A model generated the notes under the pieces. The model had not been told where the DNA came from. It did not search any database and saw only the letters and a list, made by a program, of their open reading frames with translations. A program made the position numbers and the translations under genes. From positions 80,557,258-80,621,257 of the forward strand of contig NC_062217.1 in the NCBI RefSeq assembly GCF_902686445.1: a stretch of 64,000 nt of DNA, given 5' to 3'. This DNA is from Sciurus carolinensis. Its lineage: Eukaryota; Chordata; Mammalia; Rodentia; Sciuridae. Below, one piece after another: positions 24,701-39,100 of the stretch. How positions within the stretch are numbered: position 1 is the stretch's first letter; each line of letters starts with the position of its first letter.

Positions 24701-27700
24701 AGTAGGGTGGTCCCAAAGCTCTGTGATCACCAGTAACCATCTGCTGCAGAAAAGAGAACAGATGGGTGAAGACAATATTGAAACAGGAAGAAGTAAATCC
24801 AGCAGTGGAAGCTTGGTGGCAAAATCCAATAAATTCCCAGGGTTTTAAAGATAGGAAGGCAGATTACCATAACAGGGCCAAGAATTGATGAAAGAAAACA
24901 AGGATGTTGGGCATGGAGGTGTAATGCTTCCTGAGTACACTGAAAGAGAGCTGGTTATCAGGAGGGCAAGCATTTCATCAAAGTTTAGATCTTAAATTCA
25001 TACTTAAAAATAAAACATGTCTGACACTGCAGAGAGAGGGTAAATTTTTAAGATCAGCTTATGTGGACTAGCTTAAAGTATATTAGTTATATTAATGGCT
25101 CATATACATGTCATGAAACTTGATATTAAATTTCTGTCAGTATCTTAAATATACTGATGAAGATACAACCACTAAAGTAATGTTTCTAAATAATGCTTAA
25201 AACATGAAATATCTATTTTAAAAGTTAATATTGTGAGTACAATTTTGTAAAAGAAAAAAAATGCACTGAGGTAAAAGAATAAGGAGAAATACACCAAAAT
25301 GCAAACAGTGGTTTCTCTGGCTGATGGAATTATGGCTATTTAATTTTAATTTCTTTTTGTAATTTCCAGGTATAATCAGTGTATCTCATTTCATAATAAG
25401 GAAAAAAGTTTAACACTCAGTAAAATAAAAATATAAAACTTTAAAAATTAATTTAAGAGATATATTCCAAGTTCAATGATGAATTATAACCTATTTATCT
25501 GTTAGTAAATAATGTATGAAAGAGTGAGAGACCATGGGAAATAGTATGAGACAAAAGGAAATTCTGAAGAAACAAAACCAACAATTCTATTTGCTTTTTG
25601 AAAAATAAGAGAAATTGAAGACTATCTAAGCAACACAAATACAAAGGCAGAATACTAAACAACTCAAATAACCATCAGCTTTAGGCACAACACAGAACAA
25701 TCTAATCTCAGATGCTAGAGTGAGTATCAATCATTCAACTGAGGGGTTTAGAAAAATTCATCATTTTTCCATTTGCATCTGTGAAAAAAAAGGATTATAT
25801 ATGGGATAAAAACAAAGTATAAATTCTGCAGGAATAAATAATCCCAACTATATTATCTGGGAAATGAAAAATGCAAACTGACATCAATGGGAGCTATTAA
25901 ATTCATATTCTTCCATACCCCAAAGAATTAGAAGCAGAACTGTAGCATCATTTTAACTTCTGATAGAAATAAACACATAAATATTAAAATGCAAGGCTAG
26001 AACTCAGTTAAAACACCAACAATTCTCTAATATTTAAAAGATATCAGCTGTAAAAGGTGCATGCCTATAGTCCCAGAGACCTGGGAGGCTGAGGCAGGAG
26101 GATCCCAAGTTTAAAGCCAGATTCAGCAACTTAGCGTGGCCCTAAGCAACCTCACAAGGTCATGTCTCAAAATAAAATACAAAAAAAGGGTGTGGGTTAT
26201 CACCTAGTGGTTAAGCACTCCTGGGTTCAATTCTCAGGAGAGACAGAGACAGACAGAGACAGAGACAGAGACAGAGACAGAGACAGACACACCTAGAACT
26301 TTCCTCAAGTCCTACCAAGGACACACAGACCTACTTGGGTAGGAATATTATGGCATTCAATCTACCAAATAAATCTCTCAGAAAATATTCGATGAGCACC
26401 TTCTACATGTTAGAGTCTGTGTTAAGACAAGTCACAAAGGTAAAAAGAAGAAAGAGGACACAGATAAAACCCAAGATCTAGGTTACTGTTGTTTTTAAAA
26501 GATTCTTGAATCACATAAGAATTCTCTATTCAAAATTTTAAATGTTGAAGAATTTGAGAGTTTATGCAAATGGAATATTACAACTTAACAAAACCTGAAA
26601 TAGGAAATTAAGCCAGAAGTTAAAATTGGCAAGTCAGTTTTTATCATCCGATGACTCCCTTTTGTGACAAATGTGACCTACGGGCCATATAATTCACACC
26701 TGAAAAAAAAATTTTTTGTACTGAATGGCTAACAAAAATTTAAAAGAAACTCCACCAGAATTTTTCTCCTGAAATTAGAATACACAAGATTAGTTATCCA
26801 AAGTTAAGAAATAAATCTCTTTTCTTCATCACTTTTCCAGAGGATTATCAAAATGCTTGATGAAGATATTCCTGAGTCACAGTAATCACCACCTGCCAGT
26901 TTTAGATAACAAGTAGCAAAGAAAATCCAAAACTCAAAGTCAAAAATAAAGGATTAAATGATTATTAAAATAAAACTAAAGTCATGGCAGTTACTACAAA
27001 TTTTGAATTGATATTAAAACAATACCTCTACATTAACTGAAGAGTGAATTTAAATCAGACATTTTTTAAAAATGAGATACAGCAACCCAATTTAAATTAA
27101 TAGTGCCTTAAAGTATTATTTTGTAATCAAAATATACATAAGTAAGTTTTAAGGAAAGTTTTGAAACATATGGTGGGCCACATGAACCCAAAGCTGCTGG
27201 TATATTTCTAATTTTAACAGAACCAAGTAGCACACAAGTGGCCCCAAGTATGGGGTAGGGGGCTGTGACACACACACACACACCTAGTGTCCGGGGACAA
27301 GGATCCCTCGGAAGATGCTCCATGGTGCACACTCTGAGACAACCTGTTGTCGGGTCTAAGCTCTTTGTCATATGCCATCATATTCCACTCCTGGCGCCTG
27401 TTTCTGGCTTTTCTAACCTTTTTCACCTCACGGGTGGTGCCATCTATACGCTTTTGCTCCTGATGTCCAGAAAAAGAAAGAAAGCATGCCAAGACAGAAG
27501 GGAAAGGAAAACAGCAGGTTAAATGAAGTAACAATGCATAGGAAACAAGCCTGGTGCACCACAAGAGACATTCACATTTTGATTACCCTACTGTTAAGAA
27601 AATTCTAAAGCAGCATACTTGTTCCCAACAGACTCAACAGAAAGTAACCGAGGCTTAGTTCTTTAAATAAGTAGAAAGTTACTGTGCTACAACTGCTAGA

Positions 27701-30138
27701 GTTGCTTACCATGATTTTTGATAAAGAATTTTCACTTTACTAGGCTTGTAGCCTGTTTTAAAGAAAGAGGACACACCTTTTTAGATCTATATTATACACC
27801 TGAAATATCTGGCAACAACCTTCAGAAAAATCATTTCCCACAACTAAACAAGTTTGCTCAGACCAGACTATTAACATGCAAATTATCTTTCAAAAACAAC
27901 AACAACAAAAATTCAGTATTTTTTATTCCCAATTTCTAAAAGATTATTATAGGTTATTTAACCCTGAAACTAGCTTAACACAAAACAAAATAAAGACTTA
28001 CCTGCCCATACACGGAGTCATTCTTGCTCTAGCCCTATTTGACAGGAAAACATACTGAATAAACACTTAAGTCCTATGCAGGTCGTTCTTTAAGTAGTAA
28101 GGACAGTTACTTCTATGTGTATCTGTGAGTTCCTGCTGCTTCCCTCATAAGATTGTATGTATGATCTCTTAAGGACAAGAACTATGTGCCCTTACCTCCT
28201 ATACCTCCCTCTTAGAGACTTCAACATATTGTTTTTCATAAAGTACACACTCAATAAATGCTGGCTAAATGATCAAATCCATGCTTTAAGCATTAGCTTC
28301 TAGAGCTTACTACATCTTAGGTACTGCCAGGCACTGATGACACAAATGGCAAAGGAAGAAAGAATGATAAGGTCTCTGTTCTCAAGGAGCTTGCAGTATA
28401 GCAAGGGAGCCTACAAGATGTAAATGTATCATTATAGAATGTGATAAAATATTAAGTGTATTTATATTTTTAAAAAGTGCTTTATATAAAATGTATATTA
28501 CACATAGATATTTTATATTTTCATTCTTATGTAATGATATACACAGGTATTTATATATTTAAGTATATGCACATATATCTCTAAACACCTTCTAGTCTCA
28601 AAGTTAGAAGGTGTCTTGCTTGCACTTAGGGATCAAATTTGTAGCATAAATAGGCATTAATTCCACAGACAGAATGGGTCACTGTATGGCAAAAGAAGGA
28701 GCCACTGAGGAGGAGAGACAGCACCACATTAGGAGAAATAAAAGAAATAAATTGGAGCAAATGGCCCAAGATATGAGAGGTAGGCAATATCTTGAAGGCC
28801 ATGTTAAAGCTTTATTTCTCATTCCATGAACAACAGGAAATATTCCAAGAACTGAGAAAGTAGGGGCTGACATGAGGAGGCATTTGAAAAGAACCTCTAT
28901 CATAGAGAATTGCAAATAAATGGATTGAATTGGAGAATATCATGCTAAGTGAAATAAGCCAAGCCCAAAAAACTAAAGGCCGAATGTTTTCCCTGATAAG
29001 TGGAGAATGATATATAATGGGGCTGAGGGGGTGGGGAATGAGAGAAGAATGGGGGAACTTTAGAATAGGTAGAAGGAAATGAGAGGGAGGGGTGTATGAA
29101 AAATGGTGGAATGAAACAGACATCATTACCCTATGTACATGTATGATTACACAAATGGTATGAATCTACATTGTGTACAACCATAGAAACGAAATGATGT
29201 ACCCCATTTGTGTACCATGAATCAAAATACAGTAAAAAATTAAAAGCTAAATTTAAAAAAAGGGGGGGGGCACAGTTAGAAAGCTACTAAGGTGGCTGAA
29301 GTGAGATGATCGCAGGTGGCTCAAGTTAGAGAATTGGGTTGGTTTTAGTGGTATTTGAGGATTCTAAGTTCAAAGCCAGCCTCAGCAACTTAGTGAGACT
29401 GCCTCAAAACAAAAAGTAAAAAGGACTGGGAATGTGGCTCAGTGAAAGCAAACCTACGTTCAATCCCTGATACCAAAAACAATCAAACAAAAAAACCCAA
29501 AGAACTTTGGCAATGTATTAGGATAGGATGTGCACATGAAATTCAGAGACGATATAGAAATGGCAAATAAGGATATGAAAAGATGTGTAATACAGATGAT
29601 AGGGAAGGGGCATTTGTTAAAGAAAACAATATTTGGGACTGGGGACCTATTAGTATAAACTAGTTCTTCTGTCTTTTAAGGGCCAAGAGCAATATGATAG
29701 CACCTTTCAAATCTTAAAATTAACATTCTTCTCATTAACAGCAATTCAACTTCTGGAAATTTAAAGAAATACCTGTACATGGGTACTGGATCACTCACTG
29801 CAGTACTTTTAAGTTAAAGCAACAATTTAGAAACATCCTTTATTCGTTAATACAGTAATGAGTCAATAACAAAGCATTTATATTTAAGAATACTACACGA
29901 CTGTTGAGAATAAAGTACATTTATAACAATGTCAGTGGTATGTACAAATTGTGTAGCACAATTTTATGTATACATAATACTGTTAAATGTATACACATGT
30001 ATTCATATGTGCTTAAAAGGTCTGAAAAATGTACAATGAACTATGAATAGTAGTTAGTTCCTCCCAGGGAGAGGCATGACTTTATTTTCCCTTCAGTACT
30101 AGTTGAGCACTTTATAGCCAGCATATATCATCTCCACA

Positions 30139-30192
<54 letters not shown>

Positions 30193-33100
30193 CAGGGAGG
30201 TAGTTTCAATGTTATTCCAATGAGGAACCACTGTGTTAAAATAATTAATAACTATTACTCTTATTTTTTAAGAGATACATGCTGACATATTCAGGGATTA
30301 AGTGTGTTACTTTCTTCAAATGTGCTGTCTTAAATTCTACCTAATACGCAACACACACACAAGAACAACCACAAAATATTAACAACAATGAATCTATACT
30401 CCAGTTACACTGGCCTACAATAAAATCCCTAGACTGTGCTCTATCCCAGGATTATATATTTCTGCTTAGGAGGTCCCTTGATTCACACCTGCCTCATCTG
30501 CCTTCTGCACCTCCACCCCACCCATACCTCCTCACCTAAACCCTTACTCTGCAGAGCTATCTACCCTTTGGACCTCAGCTTGAGTAACACCTCCTCACAG
30601 AGGTATTCCTAGAAACTCCCCTGCATGTATGCTGCCACCTTAGTTGTCATCTCACCTACAGAACTCAACTTTCCTTCACAATACTTGGCAACAGTGTAAC
30701 TATGTACAGATATGGCAGCCCATACTTGGAAATCCCACTGGCTCTGAAGGCTGAGGCAGGAGGATCCCAAATTCAAAGCCAGCCTAGCAGTTTAGTGAGA
30801 CCCTGTCTCAAAACAAAAAAATAAAAAGGGCTGGGGATGTGGCTCAGTGGTTAAGCAGCTCTGGGTTCAATACCTGATACCAAATAAAAATAAAAATAAA
30901 AATGAACAATTTCATATTTAGCCAGGCATGGTGGTACATGCCTATAATCCCAACAATTTGAGAGGCTGAAATAGGAGGATCACAAGGTCAAAGCCAGCTT
31001 CAGCAACTTAGCTGGTGTTGTAACCCAGGTGGGTGACAGTTCTGTTTTCTCCATCACTGCTCACCCAGCATTTAACAAAAATTATTACATTATTAAATAA
31101 AAGAATGAGTTAGGAAATTTTTTTATCAGAATTGTGCGTGAGAAATATGGAATGAAACAAAATAACCAATGAAATGATAAATGATTTTGAAGACACAATA
31201 ATCATACATAGTAGATTATTTCCCTTCAAAAGAAAATGGCCAAAAAATTAAACATTCTTGCCAAAAGAATCACTGAGAAGGGAAACTGCCTTTTAAAAGC
31301 ATAGGAAGTTTTAAAAGAAGGTACTCTGTTTTGCCCAGTTATTGTCAAAAGGTATAATGATTGAGATAAACACATACTTGTTTCTTTTCATTTATTTTTT
31401 GGTTGAATACTTTGAAGAACTCAGTAGTTCTTCTAAGATTTCCCAATTAAATCTTTCTAAGTCATGAGAACAATTTGCTGAAATTGCGTATTCAAATAAC
31501 TCCCATCTTTTGAAACTTTTTCCAGAGTCCAGTTTTTTCCTTTGCTTTCCTCCCCTTTCCCCTTCACTTCCCTCCCTCCCTCCCTTCTTTGCAGTACTGG
31601 GGCTGGAACCCAGGACCTTCACATTCTAGGCAAATACTCTACCAATGAACTATATTCTCAGCTCCACATCTTCCTTTTTTTAAATCCTGTTTTTAAACCT
31701 CAAATTCTTCTTTATCCTAAACTCTGACTCCATAACTGGACACATATACCTAAATGGTCCAAAACCCAAAGGCCAACCCACAAAATGCTAAACGTTTCTC
31801 CTAAATAATGCACTGCAAAATTTGTCAACAAAACTGGGTGGTCACTTTTAAACACAGGTTACATATAAAAATATTAGCAAGATCTTGTCCTCAAAGAATT
31901 ACTCTTCCAGGTGGGCTTAGTCTAAGTTCTGGGCCCCAACGGGGCAATTTTCTAAGTAGAAGTCCTTTAATTAAACCTGAGCAAGTATGATTATGCTTCC
32001 ATGACGGCTTATAAGACAGATGTTTCTCAACATTCTGAAATTGCAATTCTCTTACCTATGGTTACCCCATAAAGAGAAGCTCATTTTCAATAAACATCAT
32101 CCCTGAACACAGATCAAACATGCTTCCCAATCTACTATGCACATTTTACCAAGGTGTCAACTTGACACTATGGCAAAAAAACATCCTTGTATCTGATAAG
32201 GAAGGCTGACTGCTTTATGAAAAAATGAGGGAACAGAAGGAGAGAAGTTATAAAGTATGATTAACAACAAAACTGAAAATTTAGTCACTACTTTTGTTAA
32301 TGCAAAACCAGTGTTGGAGAATAAATCAGAATTTATTGAAAAACAGTATTACTGTGTTAGATTGAATTGTCAGGATCTTCTTTACCCTCTATAAAAACCC
32401 TTAGCACTAAATCAAACATCTCAATCATTTCAATAAAGCATTTACTGATTTACTTACTTCTAAACAAGAATCTGAAATCCACAGTGATATGCATGTTTCC
32501 CACAATGGGATTACTTACCTTTTGACGACGTTTTTCTTTCCTTTTGTCTTCTGTGTCCTGTAGCATTTTTTCTTTCCATAGGTCAAAGAAATAGGAAGGA
32601 TCAGTATAGAACTTCAGCCCATCCTTCTTATCATCTCTATGAATCAATGTATTACAAGTAAGGGGGGAAAAGATTGTTAGATACTTGCATATGCAGGTTA
32701 ATGTAAATTTACTTTTAACTCATGGCATTGTAATATTTGCAAAGGAAATCTTAACTATACTATACTTTGTTAATTCTCTAAATTTCCTTTTGAAAAAAAT
32801 TTGAAAATGTACAAACAGCACTTGTTCCAGAATAATGAAAGCACTCTTGCAAAGTTAGAATTAAGTATAGAAAATTGCTCTGCAAAAATCACAATGTGGG
32901 CTCATGAATACTAAGTGTTGATATTTTAGGAAATATTTTGTTTATTCCAACAGGGAGTATACACAGAGATGAATGGACTCATACAGATACATTTACGTCT
33001 ACTCTGGGCTTCAATATTATTAGGATAAAAACTATGAAGTGCTCTGTCCCTTTTTCTCAATCAGGTTTGCCCAATATCTATAAATTCAGTTAACAAAGAA

Positions 33101-36100
33101 ACAAAATTTTCATGGGGTATAATTGTGACTAGGAAAAAAAGCAACATATTACATATTTTCAAAGAAAGTGGCACATGCCTATAATTCCAGCAGCTCAGGA
33201 GAGTGAGTCAGGAGGATCTCAAGTTCAAAACCAGCCTCAGCAAAAGTGAAGCACTAAGCAACTCAGTGAGGCCCTGTCTCTAATAAAATACAAAATAGGA
33301 CTGAGGATGTGGCTCAGTGGTTCAGAGCCCTGAGTTCAATCCCCAGTCCAAAAAAAAAAAAAAACTGTGGTCTAAGGAATATTTCAAGGCCTTATATAAA
33401 TTACTCACTTATCATGCAACCAAGAACAATGTAGCCAACATGAATTCAAAGTGTAATATAAATAAATAGGAATGTTCAAAAACAACCATGATGAAAGTAA
33501 AAAAGCATGTGGCCTGTAGACCTCCCAAGAGGAAGCAGAACATTCATACTTCATATTAGTATTTCAGTAACTCATTTAAGGCATGAAGAAGCAAAATCAG
33601 TTAAATGAGTACAGACAGGAAGGAGCTTATGCCCAAGAAAAGAAAGCTAACTCAGGAGGGAAAAAAGGAAAAGGAAAAGGTCTATCCTTAAAGTACCTGC
33701 TACGTCATCTCCTGTAAGCTTCTCACCATCAAATGCTAATAAGGTCCATATTCCTGCCATGGCTATTCTAGTCACTGTGTCTGAATATCACTAGCAAACC
33801 AGTGCAACTCTTTCTATATATACTTTAACCTTGGATTAGTTAACATCCTTCCTTTCTCTAGTTTCCCAATTTATAAGCAGTCTGCATGATAAAGATTTTA
33901 TTAGTAACATAGTTGTGAAAAAGCAAATTTGGTTCCCTAAGACACTAAGGTCTTGATTATAGAGGTATAGGAAAAATGAGGAACTTGCTGAAAAGTTAAA
34001 GATGTATAAAATGTACATTCTTTCTTTTAAAAATGCAGTTAATACTCTAATGAAGGCAGAAGCTCAATGAAGTAAATAAATGCCAATCCTGACCTAAGAC
34101 TATAAGCAGATATGTCAAATGTTTATTATCAACTAATTACTATCTCATCATGTGACAGTGACACATTTAAGTTCAAATGCATAATTTTATGTTTTATGTA
34201 TCCTATTGTTATATGAATGAAAAATAGATTTGGGCTGCCACTGCTATTCTTAAAACACTATTAAAAACTCAAAGACATGTTTTATTTTCCATAAGACTGA
34301 ATATGCATACATTATATATATTATGTACATTATATAAATCATTTTTATGCAATTAAAAATTTTAAATTGCTACATTTAATCATGATCTTGATTAATTAAA
34401 TACTACTTGTAGCAGTATTCATTGGGTTTTCTGGGTTATTTCCTTTAACACAGAATTTTTAGGGAGTTTCCTTAATAATACCAGGTAGAATTCTAACAAG
34501 CAAGCCATCATGATGTGTTATAAATAGTGAGGTTGCCAGTGCTAAAGCAAACTGAAATTGTCCTGGAAAAAAAATCCATCAAATGAAATCAGTCACAGGT
34601 TAAAACACCAGGTGTGATGGTTTAGATATGAGGTGTCCCCCAAAAGTTCATGTGTGAAACAATACAAGAATGTTCAGAGGTAAAATGATTGAGGAGGCAT
34701 AACCTAATCAGTGGATTAATCCATTGGCAGTAACTCGAGGCAGGTAGGGTGAGACTAGAGGAGATAGGTCACTGGGAGTGTGCCTTTGGGGTTTAAATTT
34801 TGTCCTTGGTGAGTAGAGCTCTGTTTCCTGGTTGCCATGTCCCTCCATCATGCCATTCTGCCATTTTGTTCTGCTTCACCCCAGGCCCACAGCTATGGAG
34901 TTGACTGACCATGCATTAAACCTCATGAGCCAAAGTAAACTTTCCTCCATTTAAGTTTTTCCTGTTCAGTCTTTTGGTCACAGCAATGCAAAAGCTGACT
35001 CATATACCAGGTTTACCATGCTTTTACTTATGTGCTTCACGTACTATTGAAATGTGTGCACTATAACCTCCAGTAAGTATACTTGTTCCATTTTTATGGA
35101 ACTTTCTTAGGGGGAGCAACTTGCTCATCTCCCATCAGTTGACAGGGGGCTCTTGTATTTGTTTTGAGAGAATCTCTTCTGTCTGCACAGAAAAAAGGGA
35201 CTCAGTTTCACCTGCCATTTCCTGATGGTGTTTTGATAAAGGGTAGCTCTAAGTCTTGTGGATCCCAGAAAGGACAAGAAAATGAGACTGGGGAAACTCT
35301 AGGCACTCCCTGAGGGCCCTGCAGGCAGGAATATCAAGAAGGCAGTCACAGATACGAAGAACTCAGTATTCTCCAAGGCCCTCGTGGGAGCATTAGCTGG
35401 CAGCACTGACCCTAGGGCAGTGAGGGCCACTGAATTCCACAATCTGTGCTGGGCAGAGGCTACAGGAGTGAGCTCCAAAGAGGAGAGTGTTATAGCTTGA
35501 ATCCAGAATGCTCCCCAACAACTCGTGTCTTCAATATAGCAGTATTCAGAGGTGGGGGTTTTTGAGAAATGATTGGATCATGAGGGGTCTGACCACACTA
35601 GGGGATTAATCCATTGAAGGCTAAATGAACTTTTGGAACGTGATACTTATTTGGAGGAAGCAGGTCACTGTGGGTTGCCTTAAAAGATTTTTTCTTCTTC
35701 CCAGTCCCTTCCTTTCTCTCTCTGCTTCTTGGCAACCATGAACTAAGCAGCTTTCCTCTGTCAGGCCCAAAGAAATGCAACCACTTTATCATGGACTCAA
35801 ACCTCTGAAACCATGAGCCAAAATAAATCTTTCATCCTCTAAGCTGTTCTTATCAGGTATTTTGGTCACTATGACAAAAATCTGACTAACACAGGGAACA
35901 AAGATGGGCAGAGGAAGAAGTCCTGCCACAGGGGGCAGGAGACTAATTTGAGAAAGGGAGATATGACAGGAAGGTGGTGATAGCAGGAATGGGAAGAAAG
36001 GGCTGAGGTGATAGGAGGCATGTTTTTAGGCTATCTCTTTATATGAATATTTCGTATTATTTATTTTCTATTCTTTTTCTTAGAAGTTTGATCCTGATAA

Positions 36101-39100
36101 TGAAAACCATTTTAACAATAACTGAATGTTGATTTTGTGACTCTATTTTCACTCTTAAAAACCCTAACACTGTAGTGTACACGTTTCTGAATTAAATAAT
36201 AAATGTCTCTGCAGTGCTAAAGTGCTGAGGCAGATATTTTTCTGCATTATAAATGAACTGTGCTGCTCCTCTGAACTGACTTTGAACATAAAGAAGAACA
36301 ATTTAACTACATGTAAAGCCATTACATAAAATGCCTACTCCCACTTAAAATATCCAAGTCTAAGAGTTAAAATCAGAGCTCAAACTTCTCCTGATAAATG
36401 ATGTGTATCTTGAATTACTAGAACTTTAGTAATCCAGTAGCAGCAACTAATTTCAATGGGCATAGCACTGCAATTACTGCTTTGAAAGTTTGAAAGAATT
36501 CTTTCTTAATTCAAATGAGTCATCCAGAATACATCCAGTGCATCAAGGTGTTTCCAACATTGTCTACCTCTCCATTCACCTTGACTAAAAAAGTTCCAGG
36601 GATGCTGGAAATCTTACCTGTAAGGTGTCAAGATGTTCAAAGGTGGGGGTTTATCACTCTGGTTGTAAATGTCAGCAACAGGATTAGGAATGCTGTTCTT
36701 TGAAACCACCTGCTGATCTTGGACTGTGGAACTTTTGAAAGCTTTTTTCATGTTGATGTCCTGTAGTGACACTGTTTATAGAGAAAAGTCCCCCAAGCTG
36801 AATTATATAGAAATATTTTTAACAGTTTAGGAACAAGTATTAATTGACCCACTATCATAAACACCTCCTGGAATAACCAAAGGATGGTGTTTATTGTTCA
36901 TTTAACACTATGCTTAAAGAAAATGACCATCCCTACCCACTTAGAGGTAACAGTTTTCTCTATGAAATGAGGTCAATTATGGCTTTTCTTCTTCTGTAGA
37001 GATCTAATTATTTCATTGAACCTAAATAGTGCAGCTTCAGATTCTTTAACCTTCTCAGAAACCACATGGGAATATAGTTATGAGTATAAAAGACATGTAA
37101 GCACACAGATTTTGGTATCCTAGGGGAAAACCTCAAACGGTTAATAGAAATTTAAGTATAATACCTTATACTTGTGCAAAATTTGCACAACTATAAATAA
37201 CATACTAAGCTTTTACAACACTGATATTAAGGAAAGACAACAAAGGTTTCTTAGCATAAAGTCCTAGAAATTGAGTAGCTTGACTTATGAAATAAAACTA
37301 TACCAAAAAAAGCCAGAAAATCAGTGCTGGGTATATTTCTTTCTTGTGATTGTACAGCATTTACATTTTATTTGTTCACTCATCTGACCTTGATACAAAC
37401 TTTCTGAGGAGAGTATACTGGTCCTATTAACCCACCTGCCTGGCCACTGAAACTAATTCAGGTTGTTATGTGACACTTACAACATCTTCTGGCACCCATC
37501 CCCAGCTAAAAAGGTAAGCCATATTTCCTAGTTTTCAGTAAAATATCTCTTCCACTCTCATATCCTTACCAAGGAAAATAATAAGGTAAAATCTTAATTG
37601 GAAAGGGGTTTTAAAGATATGACACATACTATAAAATGTCATAAGATTTCACCCACAGATTAACCTTTTCTAGAAATAAGTGTATCATAATCATTCCAAT
37701 TCCAAAAGGCAACATAAAAAGTTAATAAAGTTGAATATTGAAAATCGCCTGTGCTGGGCTGGGGTTGTAGCTCAGTGGTAGAGTGCTTGTCTAGCATGTG
37801 TAAGGCACTGGGTTCAATCCTAGCACCACATAAAAATTAGTAAGTAAAATAGAGATATTGTGTCCATCTACTACTAAAAATATTTTTTTTATATAATCAC
37901 CTGTGCTACCAATTTGAAAAGTGAATAATGGATTTAAGATGTTATGAATTCCTTATCTCAACTGACAAAATAGTCATTTAAATTTTTATTTTTAACTAGC
38001 AAATAAAATTTAAGAATCTGATTTAAAAGAGCATGTTTTCAGCTTCCTATTTACTGATGGAAAAGTCAGAACATTCATGATGGATATTAATACTAATTTA
38101 ATTTGATCTTTGAAAAAGACCTGACATGAGCAAATATATCTTTTTTAAAATGATGAGGGATAAAATTTATAAGTATTTTTTTTAAACACAGCTTATATTT
38201 TAACAACACTATTATATATAGTTATAGTAAAAATTTAAATGCTGGGATCATTTTAAACCAAGAAGAGAAATTCTAACTACCATTATATAAAGGTAAAAAT
38301 AATTTATAACTTGAACATTTTTCTCAAAGTAAATATGAATGGTATTTCTTGCAATTTTTTTAGCAAATCTATTCCAGATAATCTCACTCATTCATTCAAA
38401 AAATAGTGACAGTGAAATTTTAAAAATGGAATTGTTGATGGTTTAAATTTTGTTGCAACTGCCACAATTTCAGGAAATATAATCAAAATTATTATCAGTT
38501 ACCTTATACAGTGTTTACCAATGTTAACATTATTTTAAAACTTAAGCTTAAAGGCCTTCTGTAAAGGCTATTTCTGAGATTAATAACATTTTTAAATTGA
38601 CATATTCTCCAGGATTATTCATAGGCATCAACCCTAACAAAAGGATTAGGCTGAAGGTTTTTGCTCTTTGGCATCATGTACCTATGACCCTTCCTCTTGG
38701 CATGACCTTCCCTGTTGGCTGGATTATCTCTTTGGAGAGATTCTGTTTTAGGCAAGAATATATTTTAAAATAACTACCATTAACCCATATTAGAATTTCT
38801 ATTACTGAATGTATTTGAAGAAGCCTATAAAACAAATACTGTGATACTATATCTGGGTTTTTTCTTTTCTTTTTTTTTAGCAAATGCATGGTGTATGAGA
38901 TAAACAAGATATGAATCTTCTCATCACTAATTAACCCAATGTTGTAGGGTTTTCTCACTATTCTTCCAGGAAAAGATGAGATGAAATGTCAACACACTAC
39001 CCCAAGGAAAAAGCGGTAATTACACTGCAATTAATTACTAACATCTTGTCGACATCACTTCTAGCTCACTGCTTTCATGCAATTACCTACCCTCTTCCAC

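Noticed and set aside
36515..36703. Plus-strand frame of 62 codons over WASF3 coding exon 3
   Set aside because: It is the antisense shadow of a verified exon.
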